Assembly (NCBI GenBank): GCA_963732355.1
Contig: CAVSZD010000006.1
Span: forward strand, 310,001-374,000
DNA from: JADKAV01 sp963732355
GTDB taxonomy: Bacteria; Actinomycetota; Actinomycetes; S36-B12; UBA10799
Direction: 5' to 3'
Length of the DNA: 64,000 nt
The position numbers were made by a program, and so were the translations under genes. Shown here piece by piece: positions 25,041 through 33,835 of this stretch. Below the pieces are notes generated by a model. That model saw nothing but the letters and a program-made list of their open reading frames with translations, did no database searches and was not told the origin of the DNA. The number at the start of each line of letters is the position of its first letter. Within the stretch, counting starts at the first letter, position 1.

Positions 25041-26762
25041 CTAGTCGGGCAGATCCGCCGGCCACCTCTCGAAGCGCGGCGCACCCAGACCGCTCGCCCG
25101 GTCGAAGCCCACCTTCGCCGAACAACAACCGTTAGCGAACAGGTCGTTACCACCCTTCGTGACGTCGAAGATGGCCGATTCGGGCAGGCCATACAGCGTC
25201 GGGGCAATCAGCCCGAACCCCTTGTCCTGCTTGCCGGCGATCAGGGCCACCGTTGCCCCGATGAACGGTGAGGCGGCACTCGTCCCGCCGACCGGAATCA
25301 CGATCGGCTGGCCGTTGTCGATGCTGATGACGGGCCAGCCCGGAGCTCCCGCCGAGTGCGCTGAGATGTCCGGCACCACCCGCCCGGCGGTCTTGGTCAC
25401 GCGGTCCTGCCACCACGGCCGCGCGAAGACCTTGGAGACCCCACCCCCGCCAGCGGTCTTATCGGGTCCCAGCGGCGCAGCGAGGCCCGTGGAGTTCCAG
25501 ACGACCTCCGAGACCCGGGTGTTGTCCGTGCTCAAGTCGATACGCGATCCGCCGACGGCCAGAACGTAGGGGCTTGCGCCCGGGTACCCGACCACGGCAC
25601 CTCGAGGACCCTTGCCGGTGGCGTTGTTGACGCAGTCGCTGGAACCTCGGTCACCTGCCGCCGCCATCACGGTCGTGCCCGCCAGACCCATGCGCCGGAG
25701 CACCGACTCCGTCAGTGACAGTGCCCCACGGGGCAGCTTCGACAACTGCCGTTCGCAGTATCCGTAGGACGTGGTGGCGACGTGCGGCAACGCCTTCTGC
25801 GCGTAGACCTGTGCCCAGGTGAGGTAGTCGCGCTGGTCGAATCCGGCCGCTTCGACAACCGTCACCTCACTGCCGGGCGCGAGTACCGCCTGGACGACCT
25901 GCATGTCGAGGTTGCCCTCATCACCGACCGGCAGCGCCGCCGACAGCCCGGGCACGGCCACCCGCTTGAAGGTCATCTCCGGCAGGCCGAAGCATTGGGC
26001 AGAAGTCCGCAGTGCGGCGCGGGAGAAACCATCGCCCTGGGAGATGACGGCCATCCTGGTTCGCTTGCCGATCTTGGGCGACCAGGCCAGGCTGTCCACG
26101 CCATAGGCACTCAGTAACTGGTTGTAGGAGTAGGCGTACTGGCTGATCTGCGGCGATGCGCTGGGAAGGCAACTGAGCGGCGTCCCGCGGTTCTTGCCGG
26201 CATAGGCCAAGGAACTGCCTTTCACCGCGGTGACCTGGACGTCCAGAAGCACCGTCTCAGTCACGTGATCGCGGATCGGCTTGGGCACCTGGCCGTTGCT
26301 GAAGTAGAAGGTGGCCAACAAACCGCTGCGCGCACCTTGCTGAACCTTGACCGGTTTGCCGACCCATGCGGACATCTTGGCCGCCGTGCCGCTCACCTGC
26401 GCGAACACCCCTGTGCGATCCAGGCGCAGCTTCAGTCCGGCGTCCCGTGCGCTGGCCCGCACTGCCTTGAGCGCCGCCGGTGTCGCCCCGAAGTCCTTGG
26501 CGATCCGCTTGCGACCGGGGAATTTGCGGTAGCGGTTGGATCCGGGGTTGGCTACGGCTCGCAGGGCCTGCTCGGCACTGCCTTCGGGACGGCGCAGTCC
26601 GAGCGTGAACGCCACCTTGGCCGACCCAGGTGCTTTGCGGGCCTTACTGGTCAGGTGCGCACCACGGTCGGGGTCGTCGGGGAGGTCGAAGACATCGGCG
26701 CCAGCAGGTCCAGCACCAGAGCCCACCATCACCACCGCCAAGAGGCAAGCCACCGTGCGCAA
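25041..26762 (-). CDS. Secreted S53 (sedolisin/kumamolisin) peptidase precursor
   Basis: About 573 aa: signal peptide, pro-domain (TLGLRRPEGSAEQALRAVANPGS to about residue 190), and catalytic domain. The S53 residues are present: E and D in DEGNLDMQ, the oxyanion aspartate in AAAGDRGSSD, and the serine in GGTSAASPF. The C-terminal FDVTKGGND and SGLGAP form the usual Ca2+ site, so the enzyme should be active and exported. The start is uncertain: TTG at 26762 follows AAGGGCGG, while frames extend to a TTG at 26834. It is divergent from the DUF2892 gene. Confidence 0.88.
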   Translation of the reverse strand: MRTVACLLAVVMVGSGAGPAGADVFDLPDDPDRGAHLTSKARKAPGSAKVAFTLGLRRPEGSAEQALRAVANPGSNRYRKFPGRKRIAKDFGATPAALKAVRASARDAGLKLRLDRTGVFAQVSGTAAKMSAWVGKPVKVQQGARSGLLATFYFSNGQVPKPIRDHVTETVLLDVQVTAVKGSSLAYAGKNRGTPLSCLPSASPQISQYAYSYNQLLSAYGVDSLAWSPKIGKRTRMAVISQGDGFSRAALRTSAQCFGLPEMTFKRVAVPGLSAALPVGDEGNLDMQVVQAVLAPGSEVTVVEAAGFDQRDYLTWAQVYAQKALPHVATTSYGYCERQLSKLPRGALSLTESVLRRMGLAGTTVMAAAGDRGSSDCVNNATGKGPRGAVVGYPGASPYVLAVGGSRIDLSTDNTRVSEVVWNSTGLAAPLGPDKTAGGGGVSKVFARPWWQDRVTKTAGRVVPDISAHSAGAPGWPVISIDNGQPIVIPVGGTSAASPFIGATVALIAGKQDKGFGLIAPTLYGLPESAIFDVTKGGNDLFANGCCSAKVGFDRASGLGAPRFERWPADLPD

Positions 26763-26849
26763 TTCGTCCGCCCTTCGCAGAAGGCAAGTATGTATCCCTT
26801 TCGGGGGCTCGTGCGTCCTAAAAGGTGAGACCAACCCAAGGAGGAAACC

Positions 26850-27062
26850 ATGACAACCAACGAGAGTTCAGTAGATCGCATCATCCGCCTGGTGATCGGC
26901 GTCGTCGCCCTGATCGCAGCCTTCGCCGTCGGACTGGGCAGCATCGGCGGGATCGTGCTGGCAGTCGTCGGCGCAGTGATGCTCGTGACCGCCGCCGTCG
27001 GATTCTGCCCCCTGTACCGGGTGTTCGGGATCTCGACCTGCAAGGTTGCGCAGCACCAGTAG
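26850..27062 (+). CDS. DUF2892 (YgaP-like membrane domain) protein
   Basis: A 70-aa protein with two hydrophobic segments (about 14-30 and 33-50) and the motif CPLYRVFGISTC near the C-terminus. This is the DUF2892 domain, which occurs alone or fused to rhodaneses such as YgaP. The two cysteines suggest thiol or sulfur chemistry, but that is inference. AAGGAGG 5 bases before the ATG is strong. The last bases of the gene double as the TAGGCT hexamer of the downstream sigma-factor gene. Confidence 0.9.
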   Translation: MTTNESSVDRIIRLVIGVVALIAAFAVGLGSIGGIVLAVVGAVMLVTAAVGFCPLYRVFGISTCKVAQHQ

Positions 27063-27065
27063 GCT
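27060..27065 (+). promoter_or_regulatory. -10 hexamer embedded in the DUF2892 stop codon
   Basis: TAGGCT begins with the TAG stop of the upstream gene and ends 8 bases before the GTG at 27074, suggesting an independent leaderless transcript for the sigma factor. Confidence 0.4.
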
Positions 27066-27073
27066 GCAATGCG

Positions 27074-27838
27074 GTGGACGCGACTGAACTGGCCGGGATT
27101 CTGCCCGACCACACCCATGAGCTGTACCGGTACGTGCGCTCAATCAGTCGCGATACAACCACGGCCGAGGATCTGGTCCAGGAGACCATGGTGCGAGCGC
27201 TCGAAAAGGCCCACACTCTGGCTTCACCGGACAGACTTCGGCCGTGGTTGTTCCGTATCGCCCACAACACGACCATTGACTACTACCGGCGACGGCGCGA
27301 AGAGCCCAGCGAGGATCTCGCACTCGAGGTGGAGCAACGCTGGCATGACGACGACTACACCGTCGACGCCGCGGTCGTGGTCACCCGCACCGAGACCGCC
27401 GAGGAGGTCCGAGATGCTCTGGTCCGGATACCCGTGGCCTACCGAAGTGTGGTCGTGCTGCACGATGCCGAAGGCTGGACGGCTCGCGAGATCGCCGATG
27501 TGATGCAGCTCGGCCTTCCCGCAACCAAGCAGCGCCTGCGTCGCGGGCGGATGATGCTCGTGTCGGCGATGGCCCGCGGCCATGAGCGAAGGATCGCGAC
27601 CTCGAAGGTTCCGCTTCGCTGCTGGGACGCCCGCCAGCATGTCAGCGCCTACCTCGACGGGGAGTTGCCGACTCCCACGGCGACCGCCGTCGAACGCCAC
27701 CTCGCTTCCTGCCCCACCTGTCCCCCGCTGTACGCGTCGCTGGTCAGCGTGCGTGACGCGATGGCCGGCGGCTGGGAGGACCCCGACTCGGTCGTGCCCC
27801 CGGCGTTGGCCGCACGTATTCGCGATCTGCGGGCCTGA
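27074..27838 (+). CDS. ECF sigma factor with C-terminal zf-HC2 domain
   Basis: A 254-aa protein. Sigma region 2 spans about residues 13-75 (YRYVRSISRDTTTAEDLVQETMVRA, then RPWLFRIAHNTTIDYYRR), and region 4 about 115-165 (YRSVVVLHDAEGWTAREIADVM). It continues into a zinc-finger segment: CWDARQHVSAYLDGELP, ending HLASCPTC, the HxxxCxxC of anti-sigma factors. Sigma and anti-sigma modules in one chain imply self-inhibition through a redox or metal switch. GTG 27074 is used. No separate anti-sigma gene lies downstream. Confidence 0.87.
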   Translation: MDATELAGILPDHTHELYRYVRSISRDTTTAEDLVQETMVRALEKAHTLASPDRLRPWLFRIAHNTTIDYYRRRREEPSEDLALEVEQRWHDDDYTVDAAVVVTRTETAEEVRDALVRIPVAYRSVVVLHDAEGWTAREIADVMQLGLPATKQRLRRGRMMLVSAMARGHERRIATSKVPLRCWDARQHVSAYLDGELPTPTATAVERHLASCPTCPPLYASLVSVRDAMAGGWEDPDSVVPPALAARIRDLRA

Positions 27839-27867
27839 ACCCCGCCCGACCCGCGCACAATGGGGGT

Positions 27868-29238
27868 ATGGACGTTTCCCTGACGTTCCTCGGGGCCGCC
27901 GGCACCGTCACCGGCAGCAAGTTTCTGATCGCCACCGATTCCTCGCAGGTCCTCGTCGATGCCGGGCTGTTCCAAGGACTGCGCGCCCTTCGCCGGCGCA
28001 ACTGGGACCGACTGGGGGTCCCTGCCACCGGTCTTGACGCGGTCGTGGTCAGTCACGCGCATCTGGACCATTGCGGCTATCTTCCGGCACTGGTTCGCCA
28101 GGGGTTCAACGGACCGATCCTGCTCACGGCCGACACCGCGGCTTTGGCCGAGATAGTGCTGCGCGACAGCGCGAAACTGCAGGAGGAGGATGCCCGGTAC
28201 GCCGCGGGCCGTGGTTTCTCCAAGCACAAGACCCCCAAGCCCCTGTACGACGCCGACGACGTGGAGCGGACGCTGCCGCTGTTCAAGGTCGTCGACTTCG
28301 ACACCGAGATCGCCGCCTGTGCCGACGTGACCGTGAGACTGCCGCGAGCCGGTCACATCCTCGGCTCAACCTCACCGGTGGTGACCGCCGGGCCGGTGAT
28401 CGCTTTCAGCGGTGATCTCGGGCGGCCGAACCACCCGCTGCTGCGCCCCCCTTGTGCCCCGCCGGCGGCCAGCGCCATCGTCGTGGAGTCAACCTACGGC
28501 GACCGTGTGCATGCAGATGACCCCGCCGACGTGCTGGCCGACGCGATCAACCGGACTGTGAACAGGGGCGGGTCAGTGGTGATCCCCGCCTTCGCGGTCG
28601 ACCGCACAGAACTGCTGCTCATGACGCTGCAGGACTTGATGCGCGCCGGGCGGATCCCCCGCGTGCCGGTGTTCGTTGACAGTCCCATGGCGCTGCGGGG
28701 ATTGGCGGTCTATCGCGCAGCCATCGCCGAAGCGCACGCCGATGTGCGCCCCGATGTCCCGCAGGACGTCCTGGCCGACAGCGGGCTGCGCACCGCCCAC
28801 AGCGCCGCAGAGTCCCAAGCTCTCAACGACCCGGCCGTGCCCTCGATCATCATCTCCGCATCGGGCATGGCCAGTGGCGGGCGCGTGCTCCACCATTTGA
28901 AAGCGATGCTGCCCGACCCATCGCACACCGTGGTGCTGGCCGGTTACCAGGCAGTGGGCACACGCGGGCGCGACCTCGCCGACGGTGCCACAGCGATCAA
29001 GATCCACGGCGAGTACGTGCCCGTCAAGGCCGAGGTCGTCGACGTCCAAGGTTTCAGCGTGCACGCCGACTCCAACGACCTGCTCGCCTGGCTCGGGTCG
29101 GCAGCCGAAGCGCCGGCGGTTGTCTACGTGGTCCACGGCGAACCTGCGGCGTCGGCCGAACTGGCCCGTCGGATCGGCCAGGAGTTGGGCTGGTTGGCGG
29201 TTGTGGCTCGAGACGGCGAACGGGTGCGGGTGAGGTGA
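27868..29238 (+). CDS. Beta-CASP metallo-beta-lactamase-fold ribonuclease
   Basis: A 456-aa enzyme of the RNA-processing beta-CASP group. The metal-binding motif SHAHLDHCGY places H63, H65, D67 and H68, and a second cluster is GHILGSTSPVV near 155. The beta-CASP motif A is in VVESTYGDR near 208, and ISASGMASGGRVLHH and VQGFSVHADSND supply the late histidines. It is probably a 3'-end endonuclease or 5' exonuclease on RNA. CACAAT is 6 bases before the ATG. A 68-bp palindrome follows the gene. Confidence 0.92.
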   Translation: MDVSLTFLGAAGTVTGSKFLIATDSSQVLVDAGLFQGLRALRRRNWDRLGVPATGLDAVVVSHAHLDHCGYLPALVRQGFNGPILLTADTAALAEIVLRDSAKLQEEDARYAAGRGFSKHKTPKPLYDADDVERTLPLFKVVDFDTEIAACADVTVRLPRAGHILGSTSPVVTAGPVIAFSGDLGRPNHPLLRPPCAPPAASAIVVESTYGDRVHADDPADVLADAINRTVNRGGSVVIPAFAVDRTELLLMTLQDLMRAGRIPRVPVFVDSPMALRGLAVYRAAIAEAHADVRPDVPQDVLADSGLRTAHSAAESQALNDPAVPSIIISASGMASGGRVLHHLKAMLPDPSHTVVLAGYQAVGTRGRDLADGATAIKIHGEYVPVKAEVVDVQGFSVHADSNDLLAWLGSAAEAPAVVYVVHGEPAASAELARRIGQELGWLAVVARDGERVRVR

Positions 29239-29275
29239 GCTGGGGTGTCCGGCCGGTTGGCCGCGGCTCGCCCGC

Positions 29276-29343
29276 GTTAGAGGTTGTGCTGTTGGTTAGC
29301 GAATCCACGCGTGTTTTTGCTAACCAACAGGACAACCTCTAAC
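29276..29343 (+). repeat. 68-bp palindromic element, copy 4
   Basis: It lies in the convergent gap between the ribonuclease and the ABC ATPase. The left arm is invariant. The right arm has GGACAACC where others have GCACAACC, breaking one pair. Its left flank is CCCGC, its right flank CAGG. The flanking sequence upstream resembles that of copies 2 and 3. Confidence 0.93.
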
Positions 29344-29375
29344 CAGGATCGCCCCGGGGACCAGCCACCTGCCAA

Positions 29376-30158
29376 CTAGTGGGCCAGCGCGCTCGGTTGC
29401 TCCACATGGGTCAGCTCACCGTCAAGGATTTCGAACACCCGGTCGGTGTACTGAACCATGCGCAGATCGTGGGTGACCATGACGCCGGTCTTGCCGCGCT
29501 GCTTGATCTCGCGGGCCAGCAACTCAACGACCTGCCGGCCCAGTTTGGTGTCCAGGGCCGCGGTCGGTTCGTCAACCAGAATGAGGTCGGGGTCGTTCAT
29601 CAGTGCCCGGCCGATTGCCACACGCTGGCGCTCGCCACCGGACAACTGCTCAGGCACGTTCTTGGCCCGGGCCGCAAGACCGAGTTCCTCCAGCAGTTGA
29701 TCTGCCCGTTCGTGGGCCTGCTTGCGGCTGATCCGCTTCTGCAAGGTGGACACGTAGAGCAGGTTCTCGCGAGCGGTCAGGAACGGCACCAGGTTGGCGG
29801 CCTGGAACACGAACCCCACTCGCTCCGCGCGGAACTTGGTGAGGTCGCGCTTGTTGAGCCCGGCAACGTCGGTGCCGGCCAGCTCGATCTTCCCGGACGT
29901 CGGCGACAGCAATCCCCCGATCATCGAGATGAGCGTGGTCTTGCCCGAACCGGACGGACCGAGCAGGGCCACGAACTCCCCCTGGTCCACGGCCATCGTG
30001 GCATTGCTCACGGCACGAACCTCGGTGTCACCGGAGGAGTAGATCTTGCTGACATCCTCAACCCGCAGGATGGCTTCGGCGTGCCCGGACGCATCCGCGG
30101 CAGGATCCAAGCCCGGGTCGTCCGGGTGGGGCGGCACGAATTCCAGGTTCTCGTTCAC
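29376..30158 (-). CDS. ABC exporter ATP-binding protein (LolD/MacB type)
   Basis: A 260-aa ABC ATPase of the FtsE/LolD/MacB type. Walker A is GPSGSGKTT (residues 67-75), the signature LSGGERQRVAIGRAL follows near 165, Walker B is ILVDEPTAALD, and the switch histidine is in VTHDLRM. An N-terminal 25-residue extension precedes the usual start. It overlaps the first FtsX-type permease by 4 bases and is last in the three-gene operon. Such exporters move lipoproteins, peptides or antimicrobials. The MarR gene next door suggests a drug or toxic-compound role. Confidence 0.93.
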   Translation of the reverse strand: MNENLEFVPPHPDDPGLDPAADASGHAEAILRVEDVSKIYSSGDTEVRAVSNATMAVDQGEFVALLGPSGSGKTTLISMIGGLLSPTSGKIELAGTDVAGLNKRDLTKFRAERVGFVFQAANLVPFLTARENLLYVSTLQKRISRKQAHERADQLLEELGLAARAKNVPEQLSGGERQRVAIGRALMNDPDLILVDEPTAALDTKLGRQVVELLAREIKQRGKTGVMVTHDLRMVQYTDRVFEILDGELTHVEQPSALAH

Positions 30159-31261
30159 AGGGATCCTCCGATGGCGGTTGCGGGGTCGATACGGGCGATC
30201 CGGCGAAGGGAGAATGCTGCCCCCACGACTCCGGCGACAAGAGTGAAGATCGCGATGGTGATCAAGGTTTCGTTGCGGAACAACGTCGGGACTTCGTCTG
30301 GCACGATCGCCCCGAGCGCTCGCGAGGCCAAGGCCCCGATCACGATCCCGATCAGGGACGCGATGATCGCCTGAAGGACCACACCGGCGCCGAGTTTGCG
30401 AGTCGGTGTGCCCAACGCTTTCAACGCCGCGAACAACTCTCGCTTCTCCAACACCACCAGCGCGAAGAACAGTGCGACCACAAGGGCGGCGACCGCCAAA
30501 GCTGTGTAGATGATCGAGTTCAACGTCGAGCTCTGCTGTTCGACTCCCGGAATGGCCAGCCCCGTCGCCTCTGCGGACAGGACCGTCAGGTCGCCGATCT
30601 CGGTCTGGATCTGTTCGGCAGTGACGCCTGATTCGGTCTCAATAGCCACGGCGTTCACATCGTCCACGACACCGGTGAACTCGGGGCGCACCTCGTTGCG
30701 CATCTCGCGCCAAGTGTCCAGTGAGGTCCACACCGTGGGCTGCAACTGGTACGAGGAATCCTTCACGATGCCGACTACCTCAGCCGACTGACTCCCCACG
30801 CTCACGGCATCGCCGATGGCTACACCTTGCTTGGCCAGTTCCTCGTCGATAGCGGCGGTGCCATTCTCACCAGCCGTGGGCAACCGTCCCTCGGTGATGC
30901 TGGTGGGAACCCCAGCACCTTCCGGATCCACGCCGAAGATGGCAACGTCGTACTCGCCCGAGGGGGCGGTTCCGGCCGTGAGCAGAACGCCCACACCACT
31001 GGCCGTGGCCACACCCGGGGCGTCCTTGACTTCTTGCACCTGGGCGGGATCCATACTTGAGCGCAGCAGCGAGCCCTTGGCGTCCTGACTGAACGCGTAC
31101 GCCGTGGCGTTGGTCGATCGGACCGCACCCGTGGCACCGAAGAACAGACCATCGGCCAGGGCGCCAAGAGTCAGGACCAGGAAGACGATCAGCGACAGCG
31201 CCGCGATGATCGAGGCGAATCGACCGCGGCCGCGCCGGATCTCATTGAGGGCGAGCATCAT
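30155..31261 (-). CDS. FtsX/MacB-type ABC permease
   Basis: A 368-aa permease with an N-terminal helix (about 17-40), a roughly 200-aa extracytoplasmic domain, and three C-terminal helices from about 255. This is the MacB/FtsX topology, with the conserved ALGTPTRKLG near 285. It overlaps the ATPase gene by ATGA and the other permease gene by 4 bases. The two permeases are similar in layout, so the exporter is probably a heterodimer with this ATPase. Confidence 0.92.
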   Translation of the reverse strand: MMLALNEIRRGRGRFASIIAALSLIVFLVLTLGALADGLFFGATGAVRSTNATAYAFSQDAKGSLLRSSMDPAQVQEVKDAPGVATASGVGVLLTAGTAPSGEYDVAIFGVDPEGAGVPTSITEGRLPTAGENGTAAIDEELAKQGVAIGDAVSVGSQSAEVVGIVKDSSYQLQPTVWTSLDTWREMRNEVRPEFTGVVDDVNAVAIETESGVTAEQIQTEIGDLTVLSAEATGLAIPGVEQQSSTLNSIIYTALAVAALVVALFFALVVLEKRELFAALKALGTPTRKLGAGVVLQAIIASLIGIVIGALASRALGAIVPDEVPTLFRNETLITIAIFTLVAGVVGAAFSLRRIARIDPATAIGGSL

Positions 31262-32349
31262 CGGGCACCTGCCGCTGTGAAGGGGTCGATCCGGGAGATC
31301 CGCCGGATGCTCAGCAGACCAGCCAGTAGAGAGAACACAAGCACCGCACCAACCGTCGCGATCACCAAGCCCGGCGACAACGCAACAGGGATGCCGGAGT
31401 TGAGGCCTCGCACCGCCAACAGGGTCAGGACGACCGCGATGGCTGAGGCGAGCAGAACCACGACGGCGATCTGCATTGCGACGACCGCCGACAACTTTCC
31501 GGTGCCTGCGCCGACCGCGCGAAGCAGGGTGAACGTCTTCATCTTCTGCACCGTGAGGATGAGGAAGAAGAAGCCGATCACGACGATGCCGATGATGAAC
31601 GTGAGGCCCACCAGGATGCCGAACGTCTGGGAGATCGACGAGACTCCCGGGATCAACGAGACCGCGTCGTCCTTGTCGTAGGCCTTGGTCCCGGCCACCT
31701 GATCATTGATCGCGCCGACCACAGTCGCGACATCACCGTCGGTGTTGACAGCGACGGCATTCACTGGCACGAATGGCACGTTGGGGTTCGTGGCCTTGAC
31801 GATCTGGCCGTACAAATCCTCGGTCAAGTAGGCGGTCGGCGAGGCGTTGAACTGCGCTCCACGCAACAGGCCCACGACTGTCGCTTCCTTGTCTGCCGCG
31901 GTGAGTTCGAGGGTGTCACCGATGGCATAACCACCACCGTCCATGGCGACCTCGCTCGCGTTCTCCGGGAGGCGGCCTTCGGACAGTGCCGTAGGGGCAC
32001 CGGGCTGGCCGGGTTCGAAGCCGAACACCTGCAGGTCCTCAGTGCCGTCTTTGAGCGCCGCGGATGTCGTGAGCACCGACACCGGACCGGCTGCCGTCAC
32101 ACCGGGTACCTCTGCGACCTCGGCGACAGTGGCCGGGTCGAGGCGGGAGGCCTGCAGGTTGTCGCGCGCGGTAGCCGAGTAGACCAGCACGTTCGCGTCG
32201 ACGCCCTTCAAGGCTCCGGTGATCGAGTTGACCAGGGCGTTGGACAGTGTCGTCAAGAGCAGGACAAGGAAGACCAGAAGAGAGACTGCCCCCGCCAGAA
32301 GCCCGAAACGCAGCTTGGACCGGCGCATCTCCGTGAGTGCGAGGTTCAC
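31258..32349 (-). CDS. FtsX/MacB-type ABC permease
   Basis: A 363-aa permease of the same design as its neighbour: N-terminal helix near 14-36, large outer domain, and three late helices from about 240, with AVGAGTGKLSAVV as the coupling-region motif. It is first in the operon permease-permease-ATPase with 4-base overlaps throughout. GTG 32349 starts it. The 123-bp gap to the divergent marR gene contains an inverted repeat likely used in control. Confidence 0.92.
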   Translation of the reverse strand: MNLALTEMRRSKLRFGLLAGAVSLLVFLVLLLTTLSNALVNSITGALKGVDANVLVYSATARDNLQASRLDPATVAEVAEVPGVTAAGPVSVLTTSAALKDGTEDLQVFGFEPGQPGAPTALSEGRLPENASEVAMDGGGYAIGDTLELTAADKEATVVGLLRGAQFNASPTAYLTEDLYGQIVKATNPNVPFVPVNAVAVNTDGDVATVVGAINDQVAGTKAYDKDDAVSLIPGVSSISQTFGILVGLTFIIGIVVIGFFFLILTVQKMKTFTLLRAVGAGTGKLSAVVAMQIAVVVLLASAIAVVLTLLAVRGLNSGIPVALSPGLVIATVGAVLVFSLLAGLLSIRRISRIDPFTAAGAR

Positions 32350-32387
32350 GCTCGCCCCCGGATGCGGACTGGCGCGCCCAGCCTTAA

Positions 32388-32417
32388 CTTGGAAGAAGTT
32401 GATTGCACGCTTCCAAG
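32388..32417. promoter_or_regulatory. Candidate MarR operator between the ABC operon and marR
   Basis: CTTGGAAG at 32388-32395 and its inverted copy CTTCCAAG at 32410-32417 are 22 bases apart, about two helical turns. The site lies in the shared intergenic region and overlaps the probable promoter of the ABC operon. MarR control is inferred from position only. Confidence 0.5.
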
Positions 32418-32460
32418 ATACTTCACATCCTGATAGTCAGCCAACTGAGGTAATCCGGGC

Positions 32461-32466
32461 TACCCT
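32461..32466 (+). promoter_or_regulatory. Leaderless -10 hexamer for marR
   Basis: TACCCT ends 6 bases before the GTG at 32473. Confidence 0.5.
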
Positions 32467-32472
32467 GAGCCA

Positions 32473-32934
32473 GTGACCGAGACGCCCGACGCCCCCTTGG
32501 ATCAGTGGCCGCTGAGCCGCCTACTGATCACGGCGAGCCGACTCGTGGAGCACGAAATCGCTTCTGAATTGCGGCCTTACCACCTGACTCACGCGAGCTT
32601 CGGAGTCCTCGCGCTCGTGCATGCCCGGCCCATGTCCCAGCGCCAGATCGCAGGCGCCGCCCGAGTCGAGGAGCAGACGATCAGTCAGACCGTCGACCGT
32701 CTCGAACGGATGGGGATGGTCACCCGGGAGAAGGATCCGGACGACCGGCGACGGTTCCTCATCACAGCGACGCGCGAAGGCAAGGACGCCTTCCGCCACG
32801 CGACCCGTCACGACCGTGCCGAGCAGGCGCTGGCGGGTCTGCCCGAGGCCGAACACTTGCGGCTCTCATTGGCCGCGCTCATCACCCGTATGGGTGGACA
32901 GGGCTACGTGCCGGCGGTGGAGTCCGGGGACTGA
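32473..32934 (+). CDS. MarR-family transcriptional regulator
   Basis: A 153-aa winged-helix regulator. The recognition region MSQRQIAGAARVEEQTISQTVDRLERMGMVTRE is at about residues 54-86, and the wing DPDDRRRFLITATREG follows. These dimers usually repress an adjacent transporter and release it on binding a small ligand. Divergent orientation to the FtsX-type ABC operon and a candidate operator between them fit that model. It begins at GTG, apparently without a leader. No cysteine suited to redox sensing stands out. Confidence 0.92.
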   Translation: MTETPDAPLDQWPLSRLLITASRLVEHEIASELRPYHLTHASFGVLALVHARPMSQRQIAGAARVEEQTISQTVDRLERMGMVTREKDPDDRRRFLITATREGKDAFRHATRHDRAEQALAGLPEAEHLRLSLAALITRMGGQGYVPAVESGD

Positions 32935-32954
32935 AGCAGCCGTTCGCCATTGTC

Positions 32955-32999
32955 GCGTTGTTACCGATGGAAGATCAGCAATGTTGCGTTGTTACCGAT
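32955..32999. repeat. Short direct repeat pair
   Basis: GCGTTGTTACCGAT occurs at 32955-32968 and again at 32986-32999, 31 bases apart, in the 137-bp convergent gap after marR. The stretch is AT-richer than its surroundings. It may be a relic of an inserted element. No gene is seen. Confidence 0.5.
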
Positions 33000-33071
33000 T
33001 TCAGATGAGAAAACCAGCAACAACACCGCAACCGCGGACCCACCGCCGCAACCACACGACAAACCGGCGGC

Positions 33072-33812
33072 CTACATCATCACGTCGAGGCGAGACCCGT
33101 CCAACTGCGCGTCGAAACCGGCATCAGTGACGACCTCGAGCAGCTGAACGCCGGTGCGCACCTCACGCGGGTGAGTGACCAAGGCCCTGGCCAGTCGGCC
33201 CTTGGTGGCCTTGTTGAAGTGACTGGCCGCCGTTCGCTGACCGTTCGGCCCTGCCTGCCACACCTTCACGGTCACGGCCTTGCGGGGCAGGCCGACCATC
33301 GCCGCGTAGGGCGAGGAGAGCATGTCCACGACCAGGCCCTTGTGCGCGGCCACCTCGGTCGACACCGCGTCACGCCAGTAGCTGGGCAGCCCCGGGAACC
33401 CCGGGATCCGGCTCCCACCGGACAGCCGGTAGGCCGGGATCCGATCGCCAGGGCGGACCAAACCGAAGAGCGCGGAGACGATTCCGATCCGTCGGTTGGC
33501 CCGTCGCAAGTCCGCGCCCGACAAGCCGGCGAAGTCCAGGGCCTCATAGAGCACCCCGGTATAGACCGAACTGGCCCGCGCGGTCGGTGCCACTTCCAGG
33601 GCCGTGTTCGCCACCACCAGGTCGAACTGGGTGGGGCCAAGCTCCAACGCCTCAATCGCGCGCGCCGGGTCGGTCTCACACAGGTCCTGCAGTGCCGAAA
33701 GCAGCGAAGCACGCAAACCGTTGAGCTCGGGCGAGGAGAGCGCGGAAAGATCAAGCGGTTTCCCTCGGGTCGGCGCCCGCTTCGACTCCGACGGTGGCAG
33801 CAGGATCAGCAC
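33072..33812 (-). CDS. yaaA: YaaA/DUF328-family peroxide stress protein
   Basis: A 246-aa member of the YaaA family, recognised by the N-terminal MLILLPPSESK and the later GVLYEALDF and YRLSGGSRIPG blocks. E. coli YaaA limits intracellular free iron during H2O2 stress and protects DNA; a DNA-binding role has been proposed. GTG 33812 starts the protein. It is about 23 bases after the end of the FUSC-like gene in the same direction. The presence of KatG and FurA elsewhere in the window fits an oxidative-stress theme. Confidence 0.9.
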   Translation of the reverse strand: MLILLPPSESKRAPTRGKPLDLSALSSPELNGLRASLLSALQDLCETDPARAIEALELGPTQFDLVVANTALEVAPTARASSVYTGVLYEALDFAGLSGADLRRANRRIGIVSALFGLVRPGDRIPAYRLSGGSRIPGFPGLPSYWRDAVSTEVAAHKGLVVDMLSSPYAAMVGLPRKAVTVKVWQAGPNGQRTAASHFNKATKGRLARALVTHPREVRTGVQLLEVVTDAGFDAQLDGSRLDVMM

Positions 33813-33835
33813 ACAGTCATGGTGTCAGGCAGCGC

